64,000 bases of DNA from Valencia hispanica (lineage: Eukaryota; Chordata; Actinopteri; Cyprinodontiformes; Valenciidae): NCBI GenBank assembly GCA_963556495.2, contig OY747702.1, forward strand, positions 8,232,280-8,296,279, given 5' to 3'. A model generated the notes under the pieces. It saw only the letters and a list, made by a program, of their open reading frames with translations, was not told the DNA's origin and did no database searches. A program made the position numbers and the translations under genes. Below, in pieces: positions 32,905-45,285 of the stretch (its first letter is position 1; each line of letters starts with the position of its first letter).

Positions 32905-33257
32905 AAAGAGATGGGTATAAAAGAGCTCTGATTTCGTCAGATTTTCAAGAGAGACTGAACAACAGTGCTGGGCTTTAACGGCTGCTCAAAGTATTCAGTC
33001 AAACACTGTCACATTTTAGGTTTATTTTGGGCCTGATCGGGACTCCGTCTGGTTCAGGTTAAAGGGTTTTGGAGCAACGATATCTAGGTAAGTCAGAGAG
33101 ATTTCAAAGACATTCTTGTGATGAGGATTTTGAAATAGCAGTGGAAGAAGCGTTCCAAAGTTTTTCATTGCCCGCTTTCTTTTGCTTGTGATAAAAAGAA
33201 AGTGGATTTAATCCAACAAAACCTTTGGTCTTGTGAAGAAACTTTAACAGAGTTCTT

Positions 33258-33331
33258 TGGAGAAAGTAGGCATCGATCCCGCTACCTCTCACATGCAAAG
33301 CGAGCGCTCTACCATTTGAGGTAAATCCCCC
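33258..33331 (-). tRNA. tRNA-Ala(TGC)-like, degenerate, unit 30
   Basis: T66 form. Confidence 0.65.
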
Positions 33332-33633
33332 TCCACAAATCCCTGAGAACTTAAAAAAATTTCTATATACATGTGCGATCAAGAATTCGATTTGAAAATC
33401 TTGGCTTTGTCATGTACAAAAATAGTTTGACTTGTTTTTATTCAGAGAGGACTGCTTTACTTGGCCTTGATTCTATGTAAAACTCACTGGAATCATAGTA
33501 TAGTTTGAGAGCAAGTTAAGAGGAAGACTACCTGTTCCATGTATCTGGCAATTTGAACAGACTGGATTTGAGAGCTCATGTCCAACAGGACCAAAAGGGA
33601 CATGCCTTGAGCTAATCTCTAACCACAGACGTT

Positions 33634-33705
33634 TAGCAGAGGATGGTTTTGATCCATCGACCTCTGGGTTATGGGCCCAGCACGCTTCCGCTGCGCCACT
33701 CTGCT
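33634..33705 (-). tRNA. Initiator tRNA-Met(CAT), unit 30
   Basis: G57A only, as in unit 5. Confidence 0.93.
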
Positions 33706-33949
33706 TCTCTTGTTTGTAGACAGACATTGGAAAAGTTGTTGTTTTTTTTTTATGATTTTGGCTACAAAGCTAAACCAGAAAATGTGAGTGAATATACAGC
33801 AAATAGTAGGAAAGGATTATGTTGAGATGAGTGTGTAGTTGAAAAGATAAGGCTGTGTCAAATGCGAGGAATGGGTATTGAAAGAGCAATGACATGCTTT
33901 GTCTGTCTTCAATGTCTCTTAAAAGAAGTGGACCCTATTAGGAGCACAA

Positions 33950-34031
33950 TGGCAGTTGTGGGATTTGAACCCACGCCTCCATAGAGACTGGAGCCTAAAT
34001 CCAGCGCCTTAGACAACTCGGCCACACTACC
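33950..34031 (-). tRNA. tRNA-Leu(TAG), unit 31, G18 variant
   Basis: G18 is T (34015), so the invariant D-loop GG and the end of the A box are lost (TGGCCGAGTTG). A66 mismatch, CTATGGAG variable arm. First of ten such copies. Confidence 0.86.
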
Positions 34032-34382
34032 AAAGAGATGGGTGTAAAAGAGCTCTGATTTCGTCAGATTTTCAAGAGACTGAACAACAGTGCTGGGCTT
34101 TAACGGCTGCTCAAAGTATTCAGTCAAACACTGTCACATTTTAGGTTTATTTTGGGCCTGATCGGGACTCCGTCTGGTTCAGGTTAAAGGGTTTTGGAGC
34201 AACGATATCTAGGTAAGTCAGAGAGATTTCAAAGACATTCTTGTGATGAGGATTTTGAAATAGCAGTGGAAGAAGCGTTCCAAAGTTTTTCATTGCCCGC
34301 TTTCTTTTGCTTGTGATAAAAAGAAAGTGGATTTAATCCAACAAAACCTTTGGTCTTGTGAAGAAACTGTAACAGAGTTCTT

Positions 34383-34456
34383 TGGAGAATGTAGGCATTG
34401 ATCCCGCTACCTCTCACATGCAAAGCGAGCGCTCTACCATTTGAGGTAAATCCCCC
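34383..34456 (-). tRNA. tRNA-Ala(TGC)-like, degenerate, unit 31
   Basis: Standard form with G57 to A in the T-loop. Confidence 0.68.
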
Positions 34457-34749
34457 TCCACAAATCCATGAGAACTTAAAAAAATTTCTAAATACATGTG
34501 CGATCAAGAATTCGATTTGAAAATCTTGGCTTCGTCATGTACAAAAATAGTTTGACTTGTTTTTATTCAGGGAGGACTGCTTTACTTGGCCTTGATTCTA
34601 TGTAAAACTCACTGGAATCATAGTATAGTTTGAGAGCAAGTTAAGAGGAAGACTACCTGTTCCATGTATCTGGCAATTTGAACAGACTGGATTTGAGAGC
34701 TCATGTCCAACAGGGACATGCCTTGAGCTAATCTCTAACCACAGACGTT

Positions 34750-34821
34750 TAGCAGAGGATGGTTTCGATCTATCGAACTCTGGGTTATGGGCCCAGCACG
34801 CTTCCGCTGCGCCACTCTGCT
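34750..34821 (-). tRNA. Initiator tRNA-Met(CAT), unit 31, variant
   Basis: T-stem and variable-loop changes as in unit 15. The 9-bp deletion downstream removes its T4 terminator. Confidence 0.87.
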
Positions 34822-35065
34822 TCTCTTGTTTGTAGACAGACATTGGAAAAGTTGTTGTTTTTTTTTGATGATTTTGGCAACAAAGCTGAACCAGAAAATG
34901 TGAGTGAATATACAGCAAATAGTAGGAAAGGATTATGTTGAGATGAGTGTGTAGTTGAAAAGATAATGCTGTGTCAAATGCGAGGAATGGGTATTGAAAG
35001 AGCAATGACATGCTTTGTCTGTCTTCAATGTCTCTTAAAAGAAGTGGACCCTATTAGGAGCACAA

Positions 35066-35147
35066 TGGCAGTTGTGGGATTTGAACCCACGCCTCCACAG
35101 AGACTGGAGCCTAAATCCAGCGCCTTAGACCACTCGGCCACACTACC
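35066..35147 (-). tRNA. tRNA-Leu(TAG), unit 32
   Basis: A66 form, CTGTGGAG variable arm. Confidence 0.93.
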
Positions 35148-35500
35148 AAAGAGATGGGTGTAAAAGAGCTCTGATTTCGTCAGATTTTCAAGAGAGACTG
35201 AACAACAGTGCTGGGCTTTAACGGCTGCTCAAAGTATTCAGTCAAACACTGTCACATTTTAGGTTTATTTTGGGCCTGATCGGGACTCCGTCTGGTTCAG
35301 GTTAAAGGGTTTTGGAGCAACGATATCTAGGTAAGTCAGAGAGATTTCAAAGACATTCTTGTGATGAGGATTTTGAAATAGCAGTGGAAGAAGCGTTCCA
35401 AAGTTTTTCATTGCCCGCTTTCTTTTGCTTGTGATAAAAAGAAAGTGGATTTAATCCAACAAAACCTTTGGTCTTGTGAAGAAACTGTAACAGAGTTCTT

Positions 35501-35574
35501 TGGAGAATGTAGGCATCGATCCCGCTACCTCTCACATGCAAAGCGAGCGCTCTACCATTTGAGGTAAATCCCCC
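35501..35574 (-). tRNA. tRNA-Ala(TGC)-like, degenerate, unit 32
   Basis: Standard TGC form. Confidence 0.7.
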
Positions 35575-35876
35575 TCCACAAATCCATGAGACCTTAAAAA
35601 AATTTCTAAATACATGTGCGATCAAGAATTCGATTTGAAAATCTTGGCTTCGTCATGTACAAAAATAGTTTGACTTGTTTTTATTCAGAGAGGACTGCTT
35701 TACTTGGCCTTGATTCTATGTAAAACTCACTGGAATCATAGTATAGTTTGAGAGCAAGTTAAGAGGAAGACTACCTGTTCCATGTATCTGGCAATTTGAA
35801 CAGACTGGATTTGAGAGCTCATGTCCAACAGGACCAAAAGGGACATGCCTTGAGCTAATCTCTAACCACAGACGTT

Positions 35877-35948
35877 TAGCAGAGGATGGTTTCGATCCAT
35901 CGACCTCTGGGTTATGGGCCCAGCACGCTTCCGCTGCGCCACTCTGCT
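35877..35948 (-). tRNA. Initiator tRNA-Met(CAT), unit 32
   Basis: Consensus sequence. Confidence 0.97.
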
Positions 35949-36193
35949 TCTCTTGTATGTAGACAGACATTGGAAAAGTTGTTGTTTTTTTTTTTATGAT
36001 TTTGGCTACAAAGCTAAACCAGAAAATGTGAGTGAATATACAGCAAATAGTAGGAAAGGATTATGTTGAGATGAGTGTGTAGTTGAAAAGAGAATGCTGT
36101 GTCAAATGCGAGGAATGGGTATTGAAAGAGCAATGACATGCTTTGTCTGTCTTCAATGTCTCTTAAAAGAAGTGGACCCTATTAGGAACACAA

Positions 36194-36275
36194 TGGCAGT
36201 GGTGGGATTTGAACCCACGCCTCCATAGAGACTGGAGCCTAAATCCAGCGCCTTAGACCACTCGGCCACACTACC
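36194..36275 (-). tRNA. tRNA-Leu(TAG), unit 33
   Basis: C66 form, fully paired acceptor stem. Confidence 0.96.
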
Positions 36276-36628
36276 AAAGAGATGGGTGTAAAAGAGCTCT
36301 GATTTCGTCAGATTTTCAAGAGAGACTGAACAACAGTGCTGGGCTTTAACGGCTGCTCAAAGTATTCAGTCAAACACTGTCACATTTTAGGTTTATTTTG
36401 GGCCTGATCGGGACTCCGTCTGATTCAGGTTAAAGGGTTTTGGAGCAACGATATCTAGGTAAGTCAGAGAGATTTCAAAGACATTCTTGTGATGAGGATT
36501 TTGAAATAGCAGTGGAAGAAGCGTTCCAAAGTTTTTCATTGCCCGCTTTCTTTTGCTTGTGATAAAAAGAAAGTGGATTTAATCCAACAAAACCTTTGGT
36601 CTTGTGAAGAAACTTTAACAGAGTTCTT

Positions 36629-36702
36629 TGGAGAAAGTAGGCATCGATCCCGCTACCTCTCACATGCAAAGCGAGCGCTCTACCATTTGAGGTAAATCCC
36701 CC
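36629..36702 (-). tRNA. tRNA-Ala(TGC)-like, degenerate, unit 33
   Basis: T66 form. Confidence 0.65.
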
Positions 36703-37004
36703 TCCACAAATCCCTGAGAACTTAAAAAAATTTCTATATACATGTGCGATCAAGAATTCGATTTGAAAATCTTGGCTTTGTCATGTACAAAAATAGTTTG
36801 ACTTGTTTTTATTCAGAGAGGACTGCTTTACTTGGCCTTGATTCTATGTAAAACTCACTGGAATCATAGTATAGTTTGAGAGCAAGTTAAGAGGAAGACT
36901 ACCTGTTCCATGTATCTGGCAATTTGAACAGACTGGATTTGAGAGCTCATGTCCAACAGGACCAAAAGGGACATGCCTTGAGCTAATCTCTAACCACAGA
37001 CGTT

Positions 37005-37076
37005 TAGCAGAGGATGGTTTCGATCCATCGACCTCTGGGTTATGGGCCCAGCACGCTTCCGCTGCGCCACTCTGCT
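37005..37076 (-). tRNA. Initiator tRNA-Met(CAT), unit 33
   Basis: Consensus sequence. Confidence 0.97.
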
Positions 37077-37320
37077 TCTCTTGTTTGTAGACAGACATTG
37101 GAAAAGTTGTTTTTTTTTTTTTATGATTTTGGCTACAAAGCTAAACCAGAAAATGTGAGTGAATATACAGCAAATAGTAGGAAAGGATTATGTTGAGATG
37201 AGTGTGTAGTTGAAAAGATAAGGCTGTGTCAAATGCGAGGAATGGGTATTGAAAGAGCAATGACATGCTTTGTCTGTCTTCAATGTCTCTTAAAAGAAGT
37301 GGACCCTATTAGGAGCACAA

Positions 37321-37402
37321 TGACAGTTGTGGGATTTGAACCCACGCCTCCATAGAGACTGGAGCCTAAATCCAGCGCCTTAGACAACTCGGCCACACTA
37401 CC
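37321..37402 (-). tRNA. tRNA-Leu(TAG), unit 34, G18 variant
   Basis: G18 to T as in unit 31, A66 mismatch, and C71 to T giving a G2·T71 wobble. Confidence 0.85.
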
Positions 37403-37753
37403 AAAGAGATGGGTGTAAAAGAGCTCTGATTTCGTCAGATTTTCAAGAGACTGAACAACAGTGCTGGGCTTTAACGGCTGCTCAAAGTATTCAGTCAAAC
37501 ACTGTCACATTTTAGGTTTATTTTGGGCCTGATCGGGACTCCGTCTGGTTCAGGTTAAAGGGTTTTGGAGCAACGATATCTAGGTAAGTCAGAGAGATTT
37601 CAAAGACATTCTTGTGATGAGGATTTTGAAATAGCAGTGGAAGAAGCGTTCCAAAGTTTTTCATTGCCCGCTTTCTTTTGCTTGTGATAAAAAGAAAGTG
37701 GATTTAATCCAACAAAACCTTTGGTCTTGTGAAGAAACTGTAACAGAGTTCTT

Positions 37754-37827
37754 TGGAGAATGTAGGCATCGATCCCGCTACCTCTCACATGCAAAGCGAG
37801 CGCTCTACCATTTGAGGTAAATCCCCC
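37754..37827 (-). tRNA. tRNA-Ala(TGC)-like, degenerate, unit 34
   Basis: Standard TGC form. Confidence 0.7.
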
Positions 37828-38129
37828 TCCACAAATCCATGAGAACTTAAAAAAATTTCTAAATACATGTGCGATCAAGAATTCGATTTGAAAATCTTGG
37901 CTTCGTCATGTACAAAAATAGTTTGACTTGTTTTTATTCAGAGAGGACTGCTTTACTTGGCCTTGATTCTATGTAAAACTCACTGGAATCATAGTATAGT
38001 TTGAGAGCAAGTTAAGAGGAAGACTACCTGTTCCATGTATCTGGCAATTTGAACAGACTGGATTTGAGAGCTCATGTCCAACAGGACCAAAAGGGACATG
38101 CCTTGAGCTAATCTCTAACCACAGACGTT

Positions 38130-38201
38130 TAGCAGAGGATGGTTTCGATCCATCGACCTCTGGGTTATGGGCCCAGCACGCTTCCGCTGCGCCACTCTGC
38201 T
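38130..38201 (-). tRNA. Initiator tRNA-Met(CAT), unit 34
   Basis: Consensus sequence. Confidence 0.97.
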
Positions 38202-38446
38202 TCTCTTGTATGTAGACAGACATTGGAAAAGTTGTTGTTTTTTTTTTGATGATTTTGGCTACAAAGCTGAACCAGAAAATGTGAGTGAATATACAGCAAA
38301 TAGTAGGAAAGGATTATGTTGAGATGAGTGTGTAGTTGAAAAGATAATGCTGTGTCAAATGCGAGGAATGGGTATTGAAAGAGCAATGACATGCTTTGTC
38401 TGTCTTCAATGTCTCTTAAAAGAAGTGGACCCTATTAGGAGCACAA

Positions 38447-38528
38447 TGGCAGTTGTGGGATTTGAACCCACGCCTCCACAGAGACTGGAGCCTAAATCCA
38501 GCGCCTTAGACCACTCGGCCACACTACC
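38447..38528 (-). tRNA. tRNA-Leu(TAG), unit 35
   Basis: A66 form, CTGTGGAG variable arm. Confidence 0.93.
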
Positions 38529-38881
38529 AAAGAGATGGGTGTAAAAGAGCTCTGATTTCGTCAGATTTTCAAGAGAGACTGAACAACAGTGCTGGGCTTT
38601 AACGGCTGCTCAAAGTATTCAGTCAAACACTGTCACATTTTAGGTTTATTTTGGGCCTGATCGGGACTCCGTCTGGTTCAGGTTAAAGGGTTTTGGAGCA
38701 ACGATATCTAGGTAAGTCAGAGAGATTTCAAAGACATTCTTGTGATGAGGATTTTGAAATAGCAGTGGAAGAAGCGTTCCAAAGTTTTTCATTGCCCGCT
38801 TTCTTTTGCTTGTGATAAAAAGAAAGTGGATTTAATCCAACAAAACCTTTGGTCTTGTGAAGAAACTTTAACAGAGTTCTT

Positions 38882-38955
38882 TGGAGAAAGTAGGCATCGA
38901 TCCCGCTACCTCTCACATGCAAAGCGAGCGCTCTACCATTTGAAGTAAATCCCCC
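38882..38955 (-). tRNA. tRNA-Ala(TGC)-like, degenerate, unit 35
   Basis: T66 form with an extra D-stem change (CTTC instead of CCTC). Confidence 0.62.
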
Positions 38956-39257
38956 TCCACAAATCCCTGAGAACTTAAAAAAATTTCTATATACATGTGC
39001 GATCAAGAATTCGATTTGAAAATCTTGGCTTTGTCATGTACAAAAATAGTTTGACTTGTTTTTATTCAGAGAGGACTGCTTTACTTGGCCTTGATTCTAT
39101 GTAAAACTCACTGGAATCATAGTATAGTTTGAGAGCAAGTTAAGAGGAAGACTACCTGTTCCATGTATCTGGCAATTTGAACAGACTGGATTTGAGAGCT
39201 CATGTCCAACAGGACCAAAAGGGACATGCCTTGAGCTAATCTCTAACCACAGACGTT

Positions 39258-39329
39258 TAGCAGAGGATGGTTTCGATCCATCGACCTCTGGGTTATGGGC
39301 CCAGCACGCTTCCGCTGCGCCACTCTGCT
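39258..39329 (-). tRNA. Initiator tRNA-Met(CAT), unit 35
   Basis: Consensus sequence. Confidence 0.97.
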
Positions 39330-39573
39330 TCTCTTGTTTGTAGACAGACATTGGAAAAGTTGTTTTTTTTTTTTTATGATTTTGGCTACAAAGCTAAACC
39401 AGAAAATGTGAGTGAATATACAGCAAATAGTAGGAAAGGATTATGTTGAGATGAGTGTGTAGTTGAAAAGATAAGGCTGTGTCAAATGCGAGGAATGGGT
39501 ATTGAAAGAGCAATGACATGCTTTGTCTGTCTTCAATGTCTCTTAAAAGAAGTGGACCCTATTAGGAGCACAA

Positions 39574-39655
39574 TGGCAGTTGTGGGATTTGAACCCACGC
39601 CTCCATAGAGACTGGAGCCTAAATCCAGCGCCTTAGACAACTCGGCCACACTACC
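39574..39655 (-). tRNA. tRNA-Leu(TAG), unit 36, G18 variant
   Basis: G18 to T, A66 mismatch, CTATGGAG variable arm. Confidence 0.86.
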
Positions 39656-40007
39656 AAAGAGATGGGTGTAAAAGAGCTCTGATTTCGTCAGATTTTCAAA
39701 GAGACTGAACAACAGTGCTGGGCTTTAACGGCTGCTCAAAGTATTCAGTCAAACACTGTCACATTTTAGGTTTATTTTGGGCCTGATCGGGACTCCGTCT
39801 GGTTCAGGTTAAAGGGTTTTGGAGCAACGATATCTAGGTAAGTCAGAGAGATTTCAAAGACATTCTTGTGATGAGGATTTTGAAATAGCAGTGGAAGAAG
39901 CGTTCCAAAGTTTTTCATTGCCCGCTTTCTTTTGCTTGTGATAAAAAGAAAGTGGATTTAATCCAACAAAACCTTTGGTCTTGTGAAGAAACTGTAACAG
40001 AGTTCTT

Positions 40008-40081
40008 TGGAGAATGTAGGCATCGATCCCGCTACCTCTCACATGCAAAGCGAGCGCTCTACCATTTGAGGTAAATCCCCC
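40008..40081 (-). tRNA. tRNA-Ala(TGC)-like, degenerate, unit 36
   Basis: Standard TGC form; 1 bp is missing from the Leu-Ala spacer. Confidence 0.7.
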
Positions 40082-40383
40082 TCCACAAATCCATGAGAAC
40101 TTAAAAAAATTTCTAAATACATGTGCGATCAAGAATTCGATTTGAAAATCTTGGCTTCGTCATGTACAAAAATAGTTTGACTTGTTTTTATTCAGAGAGG
40201 ACTGCTTTACTTGGCCTTGATTCTATGTAAAACTCACTGGAATCATAGTATAGTTTGAGAGCAAGTTAAGAGGAAGACTACCTGTTCCATGTATCTGGCA
40301 ATTTGAACAGACTGGATTTGAGAGCTCATGTCCAACAGGACCAAAAGGGACATGCCTTGAGCTAATCTCTAACCACAGACGTT

Positions 40384-40455
40384 TAGCAGAGGATGGTTTC
40401 GATCCATCGACCTCTGGGTTATGGGCCCAGCACGCTTCCGCTGCGCCACTCTGCT
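40384..40455 (-). tRNA. Initiator tRNA-Met(CAT), unit 36
   Basis: Consensus sequence. Confidence 0.97.
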
Positions 40456-40699
40456 TCTCTTGTATGTAGACAGACATTGGAAAAGTTGTTTTTTTTTTTT
40501 GATGATTTTGGCTACAAAGCTAAACCAGAAAATGTGAGTGAATATACAGCAAATAGTAGGAAAGGATTATGTTGAGATGAGTGTGTAGTTGAAAAGATAA
40601 TGCTGTGTCAAATGCGAGGAATGGGTATTGAAAGAGCAATGACATGCTTTGTCTGTCTTCAATGTCTCTTAAAAGAAGTGGACCCTATTAGGAGCACAA

Positions 40700-40781
40700 T
40701 GGCAGTTGTGGGATTTGAACCCACGCCTCCACAGAGACTGGAGCCTAAATCCAGCGCCTTAGACCACTCGGCCACACTACC
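40700..40781 (-). tRNA. tRNA-Leu(TAG), unit 37
   Basis: A66 form, CTGTGGAG variable arm; 2-bp spacer deletion follows. Confidence 0.93.
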
Positions 40782-41132
40782 AAAGAGATGGGTGTAAAAG
40801 AGCTCTGATTTCGTCAGATTTTCAAGAGACTGAACAACAGTGCTGGGCTTTAACGGCTGCTCAAAGTATTCAGTCAAACACTGTCACATTTTAGGTTTAT
40901 TTTGGGCCTGATCGGGACTCCGTCTGGTTCAGGTTAAAGGGTTTTGGAGCAACGATATCTAGGTAAGTCAGAGAGATTTCAAAGACATTCTTGTGATGAG
41001 GATTTTGAAATAGCAGTGGAAGAAGCGTTCCAAAGTTTTTCATTGCCCGCTTTCTTTTGCTTGTGATAAAAAGAAAGTGGATTTAATCCAACAAAACCTT
41101 TGGTCTTGTGAAGAAACTGTAACAGAGTTCTT

Positions 41133-41206
41133 TGGAGAATGTAGGCATCGATCCCGCTACCTCTCACATGCAAAGCGAGCGCTCTACCATTTGAGGTAAA
41201 TCCCCC
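41133..41206 (-). tRNA. tRNA-Ala(TGC)-like, degenerate, unit 37
   Basis: Standard TGC form. Confidence 0.7.
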
Positions 41207-41508
41207 TCCACAAATCCATGAGAACTTAAAAAAATTTCTAAATACATGTGCGATCAAGAATTCGATTTGAAAATCTTGGCTTCGTCATGTACAAAAATAG
41301 TTTGACTTGTTTTTATTCAGAGAGGACTGCTTTACTTGGCCTTGATTCTATGTAAAACTCACTGGAATCATAGTATAGTTTGAGAGCAAGTTAAGAGGAA
41401 GACTACCTGTTCCATGTATCTGGCAATTTGAACAGACTGGATTTGAGAGCTCATGTCCAACAGGACCAAAAGGGACATGCCTTGAGCTAATCTCTAACCA
41501 CAGACGTT

Positions 41509-41580
41509 TAGCAGAGGATGGTTTCGATCCATCGACCTCTGGGTTATGGGCCCAGCACGCTTCCGCTGCGCCACTCTGCT
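41509..41580 (-). tRNA. Initiator tRNA-Met(CAT), unit 37
   Basis: Consensus sequence. Confidence 0.97.
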
Positions 41581-41824
41581 TCTCTTGTTTGTAGACAGAC
41601 ATTGGAAAAGTTGTTTTTTTTTTTTTATGATTTTGGCTACAAAGCTAAACCAGAAAATGTGAGTGAATATACAGCAAATAGTAGGAAAGGATTATGTTGA
41701 GATGAGTGTGTAGTTGAAAAGATAATGCTGTGTCAAATGCGAGGAATGGGTATTGAAAGAGCAATGACATGCTTTGTCTGTCTTCAATGTCTCTTAAAAG
41801 AAGTGGACCCTATTAGGAGCACAA

Positions 41825-41906
41825 TGGCAGTTGTGGGATTTGAACCCACGCCTCCACAGAGACTGGAGCCTAAATCCAGCGCCTTAGACCACTCGGCCAC
41901 ACTACC
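41825..41906 (-). tRNA. tRNA-Leu(TAG), unit 38
   Basis: A66 form, CTGTGGAG variable arm. Confidence 0.93.
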
Positions 41907-42259
41907 AAAGAGATGGGTGTAAAAGAGCTCTGATTTCGTCAGATTTTCAAGAGAGACTGAACAACAGTGCTGGGCTTTAACGGCTGCTCAAAGTATTCAG
42001 TCAAACACTGTCACATTTTAGGTTTATTTTGGGCCTGATCGGGACTCCGTCTGGTTCAGGTTAAAGGGTTTTGGAGCAACGATATCTAGGTAAGTCAGAG
42101 AGATTTCAAAGACATTCTTGTGATGAGGATTTTGAAATAGCAGTGGAAGAAGCGTTCCAAAGTTTTTCATTGCCCGCTTTCTTTTGCTTGTGATAAAAAG
42201 AAAGTGGATTTAATCCAACAAAACCTTTGGTCTTGTGAAGAAACTGTAACAGAGTTCTT

Positions 42260-42333
42260 TGGAGAATGTAGGCATCGATCCCGCTACCTCTCACATGCAA
42301 AGCGAGCGCTCTACCATTTGAGGTAAATCCCCC
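42260..42333 (-). tRNA. tRNA-Ala(TGC)-like, degenerate, unit 38
   Basis: Standard TGC form. Confidence 0.7.
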
Positions 42334-42635
42334 TCCACAAATCCATGAGAACTTAAAAAAATTTCTAAATACATGTGCGATCAAGAATTCGATTTGAAAA
42401 TCTTGGCTTCGTCATGTACAAAAATAGTTTGACTTGTTTTTATTCAGAGAGGACTGCTTTACTTGGCCTTGATTCTATGTAAAACTCACTGGAATCATAG
42501 TATAGTTTGAGAGCAAGTTAAGAGGAAGACTACCTGTTCCATGTATCTGGCAATTTGAACAGACTGGATTTGAGAGCTCATGTCCAACAGGACCAAAAGG
42601 GACATGCCTTGAGCTAATCTCTAACCACAGACGTT

Positions 42636-42707
42636 TAGCAGAGGATGGTTTCGATCCATCGACCTCTGGGTTATGGGCCCAGCACGCTTCCGCTGCGCCA
42701 CTCTGCT
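42636..42707 (-). tRNA. Initiator tRNA-Met(CAT), unit 38
   Basis: Consensus sequence. Confidence 0.97.
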
Positions 42708-42951
42708 TCTCTTGTTTGTAGACAGACATTGGAAAAGTTGTTGTTTTTTTTTGATGATTTTGGCTACAAAGCTGAACCAGAAAATGTGAGTGAATATACA
42801 GCAAATAGTAGGAAAGGATTATGTTGAGATGAGTGTGTAGTTGAAAAGATAATGCTGTGTCAAATGCGAGGAATGGGTATTGAAAGAGCAATGACATGCT
42901 TTGTCTGTCTTCAATGTCTCTTAAAAGAAGTGGACCCTATTAGGAGCACAA

Positions 42952-43033
42952 TGGCAGTTGTGGGATTTGAACCCACGCCTCCATAGAGACTGGAGCCTAA
43001 ATCCAGCGCCTTAGACCACTCGGCCACACTACC
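42952..43033 (-). tRNA. tRNA-Leu(TAG), unit 39
   Basis: A66 mismatch with CTATGGAG variable arm; G18 intact. Confidence 0.93.
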
Positions 43034-43384
43034 AAAGAGATGGGTGTAAAAGAGCTCTGATTTCGTCAGATTTTCAAGAGACTGAACAACAGTGCTGGGC
43101 TTTAACGGCTGCTCAAAGTATTCAGTCAAACACTGTCACATTTTAGGTTTATTTTGGGCCTGATCGGGACTCCGTCTGGTTCAGGTTAAAGGGTTTTGGA
43201 GCAACGATATCTAGGTAAGTCAGAGAGATTTCAAAGACATTCTTGTGATGAGGATTTTGAAATAGCAGTGGAAGAAGCGTTCCAAAGTTTTTCATTGCCC
43301 GCTTTCTTTTGCTTGTGATAAAAAGAAAGTGGATTTAATCCAACAAAACCTTTGGTCTTGTGAAGAAACTGTAACAGAGTTCTT

Positions 43385-43458
43385 TGGAGAATGTAGGCAT
43401 CGATCCCGCTACCTCTCACATGCAAAGCGAGCGCTCTACCATTTGAGGTAAATCCCCC
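43385..43458 (-). tRNA. tRNA-Ala(TGC)-like, degenerate, unit 39
   Basis: Standard TGC form. Confidence 0.7.
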
Positions 43459-43760
43459 TCCACAAATCCATGAGAACTTAAAAAAATTTCTAAATACATG
43501 TGCGATCAAGAATTCGATTTGAAAATCTTGGCTTCGTCATGTACAAAAATAGTTTGACTTGTTTTTATTCAGAGAGGACTGCTTTACTTGGCCTTGATTC
43601 TATGTAAAACTCACTGGAATCATAGTATAGTTTGAGAGCAAGTTAAGAGGAAGACTACCTGTTCCATGTATCTGGCAATTTGAACAGACTGGATTTGAGA
43701 GCTCATGTCCAACAGGACCAAAAGGGACATGCCTTGAGCTAATCTCTAACCACAGACGTT

Positions 43761-43832
43761 TAGCAGAGGATGGTTTCGATCCATCGACCTCTGGGTTATG
43801 GGCCCAGCACGCTTCCGCTGCGCCACTCTGCT
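43761..43832 (-). tRNA. Initiator tRNA-Met(CAT), unit 39
   Basis: Consensus sequence. Confidence 0.97.
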
Positions 43833-44076
43833 TCTCTTGTATGTAGACAGACATTGGAAAAGTTGTTTTTTTTTTTTGATGATTTTGGCTACAAAGCTAA
43901 ACCAGAAAATGTGAGTGAATATACAGCAAATAGTAGGAAAGGATTATGTTGAGATGAGTGTGTAGTTGAAAAGATAATGCTGTGTCAAATGCGAGGAATG
44001 GGTATTGAAAGAGCAATGACATGCTTTGTCTGTCTTCAATGTCTCTTAAAAGAAGTGGACCCTATTAGGAGCACAA

Positions 44077-44158
44077 TGGCAGTTGTGGGATTTGAACCCA
44101 CGCCTCCACAGAGACTGGAGCCTAAATCCAGCGCCTTAGACCACTCGGCCACACTACC
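44077..44158 (-). tRNA. tRNA-Leu(TAG), unit 40
   Basis: A66 form, CTGTGGAG variable arm. Confidence 0.93.
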
Positions 44159-44511
44159 AAAGAGATGGGTGTAAAAGAGCTCTGATTTCGTCAGATTTTC
44201 AAGAGAGACTGAACAACAGTGCTGGGCTTTAACGGCTGCTCAAAGTATTCAGTCAAACACTGTCACATTTTAGGTTTATTTTGGGCCTGATCGGGACTCC
44301 GTCTGGTTCAGGTTAAAGGGTTTTGGAGCAACGATATCTAGGTAAGTCAGAGAGATTTCAAAGACATTCTTGTGATGAGGATTTTGAAATAGCAGTGGAA
44401 GAAGCGTTCCAAAGTTTTTCATTGCCCGCTTTCTTTTGCTTGTGATAAAAAGAAAGTGGATTTAATCCAACAAAACCTTTGGTCTTGTGAAGAAACTGTA
44501 ACAGAGTTCTT

Positions 44512-44585
44512 TGGAGAATGTAGGCATCGATCCCGCTACCTCTCACATGCAAAGCGAGCGCTCTACCATTTGAGGTAAATCCCCC
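44512..44585 (-). tRNA. tRNA-Ala(TGC)-like, degenerate, unit 40
   Basis: Standard TGC form. Confidence 0.7.
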
Positions 44586-44887
44586 TCCACAAATCCATGA
44601 GAACTTAAAAAAATTTCTAAATACATGTGCGATCAAGAATTCGATTTGAAAATCTTGGCTTCGTCATGTACAAAAATAGTTTGACTTGTTTTTATTCAGA
44701 GAGGACTGCTTTACTTGGCCTTGATTCTATGTAAAACTCACTGGAATCATAGTATAGTTTGAGAGCAAGTTAAGAGGAAGACTACCTGTTCCATGTATCT
44801 GGCAATTTGAACAGACTGGATTTGAGAGCTCATGTCCAACAGGACCAAAAGGGACATGCCTTGAGCTAATCTCTAACCACAGACGTT

Positions 44888-44959
44888 TAGCAGAGGATGG
44901 TTTCGATCCATCGACCTCTGGGTTATGGGCCCAGCACGCTTCCGCTGCGCCACTCTGCT
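44888..44959 (-). tRNA. Initiator tRNA-Met(CAT), unit 40
   Basis: Consensus sequence. Confidence 0.97.
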
Positions 44960-45203
44960 TCTCTTGTATGTAGACAGACATTGGAAAAGTTGTTGTTTTT
45001 TTTTGATGATTTTGGCTACAAAGCTAAACCAGAAAATGTGAGTGAATATACAGCAAATAGTAGGAAAGGATTATGTTGAGATGAGTGTGTAGTTGAAAAG
45101 ATAATGCTGTGTCAAATGCGAGGAATGGGTATTGAAAGAGCAATGACATGCTTTGTCTGTCTTCAATGTCTCTTAAAAGAAGTGGACCCTATTAGGAACA
45201 CAA

Positions 45204-45285
45204 TGGCAGTGGTGGGATTTGAACCCACGCCTCCATAGAGACTGGAGCCTAAATCCAGCGCCTTAGACCACTCGGCCACACTACC
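45204..45285 (-). tRNA. tRNA-Leu(TAG), unit 41
   Basis: C66 form, fully paired acceptor stem. Confidence 0.96.

Larger units (their letters stand above)
29441..33705. repeat. Two-unit repeat (about 2254 bp), units 27-28 and 29-30
   Basis: TCC Ala followed by T66 Ala, with a TATA-type Leu flank in the second unit, occurs twice in succession. Confidence 0.75.
36194..40455. repeat. Two-unit repeat (about 2254 bp), units 33-34 and 35-36
   Basis: A T66 Ala unit followed by a G18-variant Leu unit, twice in succession. Confidence 0.65.

Noticed and set aside
33909..34127. A 72-aa minus-strand ORF in some units
   Set aside because: It is tRNA-Leu in one frame and appears only where a 2-bp spacer deletion shifts the frame.
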